The notes below the pieces were generated by a model, which saw nothing but the letters and a program-made list of their open reading frames with translations, ran no database searches and was not told where the DNA came from. Below are positions 5,722 through 6,852 of a stretch of 6,852 nucleotides of DNA, in pieces. Source of the DNA: JANOBJ01 sp031411575 (GTDB lineage Bacteria > Pseudomonadota > Gammaproteobacteria > Burkholderiales > Burkholderiaceae_C); the NCBI GenBank assembly GCA_031411575.1, contig JANOBJ010000197.1, positions 1 to 6,852 on the forward strand. Reading direction: 5' to 3'. How positions within the stretch are numbered: the stretch's first letter is position 1; every line of letters starts with the position of its first letter. The translations under genes were made by a program, and so were the position numbers.

Positions 5722-5871
5722 GCGGGAGAACAGGCGCGTTGCGTGAACGCGCTGTCTAAACGGGTCTCTGCGGGTTCCGGCCACTATCAAACAGATAGCA
5801 ACGTATTGACGAAACACCGGCGCTGCAGGCTCAAAAGGCTTTGAATCTGCGGCTCGCTACTCCCCTTTCGG
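5710..5871 (-). ncRNA. yybP-ykoY manganese riboswitch aptamer upstream of alx
   Basis: Read on the minus strand, P1 is a perfect 8-bp helix, CCGAAAGG (5871-5864) with CCTTTCGG (5717-5710). Overlapping its 5' strand is the hallmark GGGGAGTAGC (5865-5856). CGTCAATACG follows (5811-5802 region), and the conserved GCAAGACC leads into the 3' P1 strand (5723-5716). Internal hairpins fit the multi-stem fold: GCAG/CTGC enclosing TCAAA-GCC-TTTGA, a CTATC/GATAG hairpin (5784-5798), and GCGCGTT/AACGCGC (5734-5752). In this family, manganese bound between two docked loops stabilises P1. The aptamer ends 45 bases before the alx start. The class call rests on conserved sequence, P1 and the downstream gene family. 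Confidence 0.92.
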
Positions 5872-5909
5872 TAGCGCGACTCTACGGTTTTTTCTTATCC
5901 TCAGGGGGC

Positions 5910-5939
5910 TTGCGGGATTTGTGATTAAGGTGTTTTAAT
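5910..5939 (+). promoter_or_regulatory. Candidate promoter for the right-hand TerC-family gene and its riboswitch
   Basis: TTGCGG (5910-5915) and TTTAAT (5934-5939, 5 of 6 to the -10 consensus) are separated by 18 bases. A start about 7 bases on falls near 5946, two bases before the riboswitch P1 helix at 5948. This geometry makes it the best promoter candidate in the spacer. No equally good promoter was found for the alx direction. Confidence 0.5.
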
Positions 5940-5942
5940 CAC
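5921..5942. promoter_or_regulatory. 22-bp inverted repeat between the two riboswitches, possible operator
   Basis: GTGATTAA (5921-5928) and TTAATCAC (5935-5942) are perfect 8-base inverted arms around a 6-base spacer. The dyad covers the -10 box of the rightward promoter and lies between the two divergent transcription units. It looks like a site for a dimeric DNA-binding regulator. Which one is unknown, and it does not match the E. coli MntR box as I remember it. Confidence 0.4.
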
Positions 5943-5947
5943 GTTAA

Positions 5948-6092
5948 CGAAGGGGAGTAGCTCCCAACCGTTGCCGCACAGGGAGGCGCCTCAGGTGCCG
6001 TGGCAATGGCGATCAGCACGCCGTCATTACGAAGTATTACTTCCGGTTTGCTGGGCACATTCTGCATGACTCCATGCCGAGCAAGACCTTCG
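5948..6092 (+). ncRNA. Second yybP-ykoY manganese riboswitch aptamer, upstream of the right-hand TerC-family gene
   Basis: P1 is CGAAGG (5948-5953) with CCTTCG (6087-6092), perfect over 6 bp. GGGGAGTAGC (5952-5961) opens the aptamer, CCGTCATTACG (6021-6031) is the middle conserved block, and GCAAGACC (6081-6088) enters the 3' P1 strand. P2 is visible as CCGTTGCC (5968-5975) with GGCAATGG (6002-6009), one G-U, capped by GGCGCC-TCA-GGTGCC (5985-5999). GAAGT-ATT-ACTTC (6031-6043) is a further hairpin. Outside the conserved core it differs from the alx-side aptamer, so the pair is not a recent duplication. It is transcribed away from that copy and ends 135 bases before the TerC-family ATG. Confidence 0.92.
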
Positions 6093-6122
6093 ACACGGAA
6101 CCCGCTGGGGGTTCGGTCGAAG
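6088..6122 (+). promoter_or_regulatory. Hairpin competing with P1 of the rightward riboswitch
   Basis: CTTCGAC (6088-6094) pairs perfectly with GTCGAAG (6116-6122), and inside it GAACCC (6098-6103) pairs with GGGTTC (6109-6114). The 5' arm takes five of the six bases of the 3' P1 strand, so this hairpin and the folded aptamer exclude each other. No U-run follows, so it is not an intrinsic terminator. A separate 10-bp hairpin (6143-6152 with 6164-6173) lies further down the leader. Confidence 0.55.
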
Positions 6123-6193
6123 TCCGTCTGTGTGCCCGTTTCCGCCTGCTGTCCGGCGGTCCAACGGCAGGCGTTCATCTGCTGATTCCATGG

Positions 6194-6220
6194 CGGGTTG
6201 TACCTACATACAACTCGGAG
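6194..6220 (+). promoter_or_regulatory. Ribosome-binding site with abutting stem-loop
   Basis: GGAG at 6217-6220 lies 7 bases before the ATG at 6228. CGGGTTGTA (6194-6202) pairs with TACAACTCG (6209-6217), 9 bp with one G-U and loop CCTACA, so the stem takes the first G of the Shine-Dalgarno. It may limit ribosome access as the last part of the leader's control. Confidence 0.5.
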
Positions 6221-6227
6221 AACCGTC

Positions 6228-6852
6228 ATGGAATTCATGTCAGCCGCGTGGTGGTCAGCCCTGCTGGCCATCATCCTCATCGACCTCGTGCTGGCGGGCG
6301 ACAACGCGATCGTGATCGCGCTGGCCGCGCGCAACCTGCCGCCAACACTGCAACGCAAAGCCATCGTCTGGGGCACGGTCGGCGCCATTGTCGTGCGCTC
6401 GATCATGACGATTGGCGTGGTCTGGCTGCTCAAGATCCCGGGGCTGATGCTGGTGGGCGGCCTCGGGCTGCTGTGGATCGCCTACAAGCTGCTGGCTGAC
6501 CCCGGCGCGGACGAGGAACACGGCCCGGTCGCCACCACGTTCTGGGGCGCCATGAAAACCATCGTCATCGCCGATGCGGTCATGGGCCTGGACAACGTGC
6601 TCGCCGTGGCCGGCGCCGCGCGCGAGCACTTCTCGGTGCTGGTGATCGGGCTGGTGCTGTCGGTGGCGCTGATGGGGCTCGCCTCGACCTTCGTCGCCCG
6701 GGTCATCGGCCAGTACCGCTGGATCGCCTACATCGGCCTCGCCATCATCCTCAACGTGGCGCTGCACATGGACTGGGCGGGCTGGCACGAGGTCGCCCCG
6801 GTGGTCGGCGACCGCATCGGCGCCTGGCTGGCGCCGGCCGCCCCCGTGGTGG
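6228..6852 (+). CDS. TerC family membrane protein, short YjbE/YkoY-like type, 3' end outside the window
   Basis: 208 complete codons are visible without a stop before the window ends. The protein has the TerC core with two half-repeats: DLVLAGDNAIVIALAARNLP near the N-terminus (Asp19, Asp25, Asn26) and IADAVMGLDNVLAVAGA (Asp116, Asp122, Asn123). These acidic motifs in opposed membrane halves are the presumed metal site. Hydrophobic segments lie at about 8-33, 45-68, 72-90, 108-130, 133-157 and 162-176. Relatives of this shorter type in Bacillus (YkoY/YceF) handle manganese at the membrane and are linked to metal loading of secreted enzymes. It is clearly distinct from the longer Alx-type neighbour. 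The start at 6228 is chosen for its GGAG; an in-frame ATG at 6237 is the alternative. Control by the riboswitch at 5948-6092 supports a manganese role. Substrate and direction are inferred. Confidence 0.93.
   Translation, partial: MEFMSAAWWSALLAIILIDLVLAGDNAIVIALAARNLPPTLQRKAIVWGTVGAIVVRSIMTIGVVWLLKIPGLMLVGGLGLLWIAYKLLADPGADEEHGPVATTFWGAMKTIVIADAVMGLDNVLAVAGAAREHFSVLVIGLVLSVALMGLASTFVARVIGQYRWIAYIGLAIILNVALHMDWAGWHEVAPVVGDRIGAWLAPAAPVV

Noticed and set aside
5784..5798. CTATC-AAACA-GATAG hairpin taken at first as a third copy of the dispersed repeat
   Set aside because: It lacks GTCAAATCGGCC and the rest of the repeat, and sits inside the alx riboswitch where it is an internal stem of the aptamer.
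1..6852. CRISPR array, tRNA, rRNA, insertion sequence or attachment site
   Set aside because: No regularly spaced repeats, cloverleaf, transposase frame or terminal inverted repeats were found on reading both strands. The only mobile-type trace is the RHS remnant.

Overview
The window is GC-rich chromosomal DNA, most likely from a betaproteobacterium of the order Burkholderiales, probably Comamonadaceae (Rhodoferax/Polaromonas/Acidovorax-like). The clues are the DUF3717-DUF1289 fusion beside a DUF2007 protein, the purB promoter and start arrangement, and two copies of an intergenic repeat that begins near GTCAAATCGGCC and ends in TATAGCA, a type I recall from that family. The assignment rests on reading and memory, not on a search.

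Layout. 1-181 (-): headless remnant of an RHS core gene running off the left edge. 241-927 (+): lipoprotein of unknown function. 980-1594 (-): YibF-type glutathione S-transferase. 1726-3105 (+): purB, adenylosuccinate lyase, which appears to be transcribed as a leaderless mRNA. A short terminator and repeat copy 1 follow. 3204-3764 (+): yaeQ with a TTG start, followed by repeat copy 2. 4607-3853 (-): a two-gene unit of small proteins with zinc-ribbon-like cysteine patterns (DUF3717-DUF1289, then DUF2007). 5664-4690 (-): a TerC-family membrane protein of the Alx type. 6228-6852 (+): a second, different TerC-family membrane protein, cut by the right edge.

The most interesting part is 5665-6227. 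The two divergent TerC-family genes each have their own yybP-ykoY (manganese) riboswitch, one on each strand, placed back to back with 76 bp between the outer ends of the two P1 stems. Both aptamers show the family's conserved pieces (GGGGAGTAGC, GTCAATACG or GTCATTACG, GCAAGACC) closed by perfect P1 helices. In the alx-side leader the 3' P1 strand can pair with the alx Shine-Dalgarno region, which predicts a translational ON switch. The other leader has a different platform: a strong hairpin that competes with its own P1, plus a stem touching the ribosome-binding site. The 76-bp spacer also holds a 22-bp dyad overlapping a good -10 box. The locus therefore looks like a manganese export or metal-allocation module in which one signal is read twice by separate RNA sensors.

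The rest is ordinary housekeeping, with some unusual start signals (leaderless purB, TTG-started yaeQ without a clear Shine-Dalgarno) and a mobile-gene remnant at the left edge.
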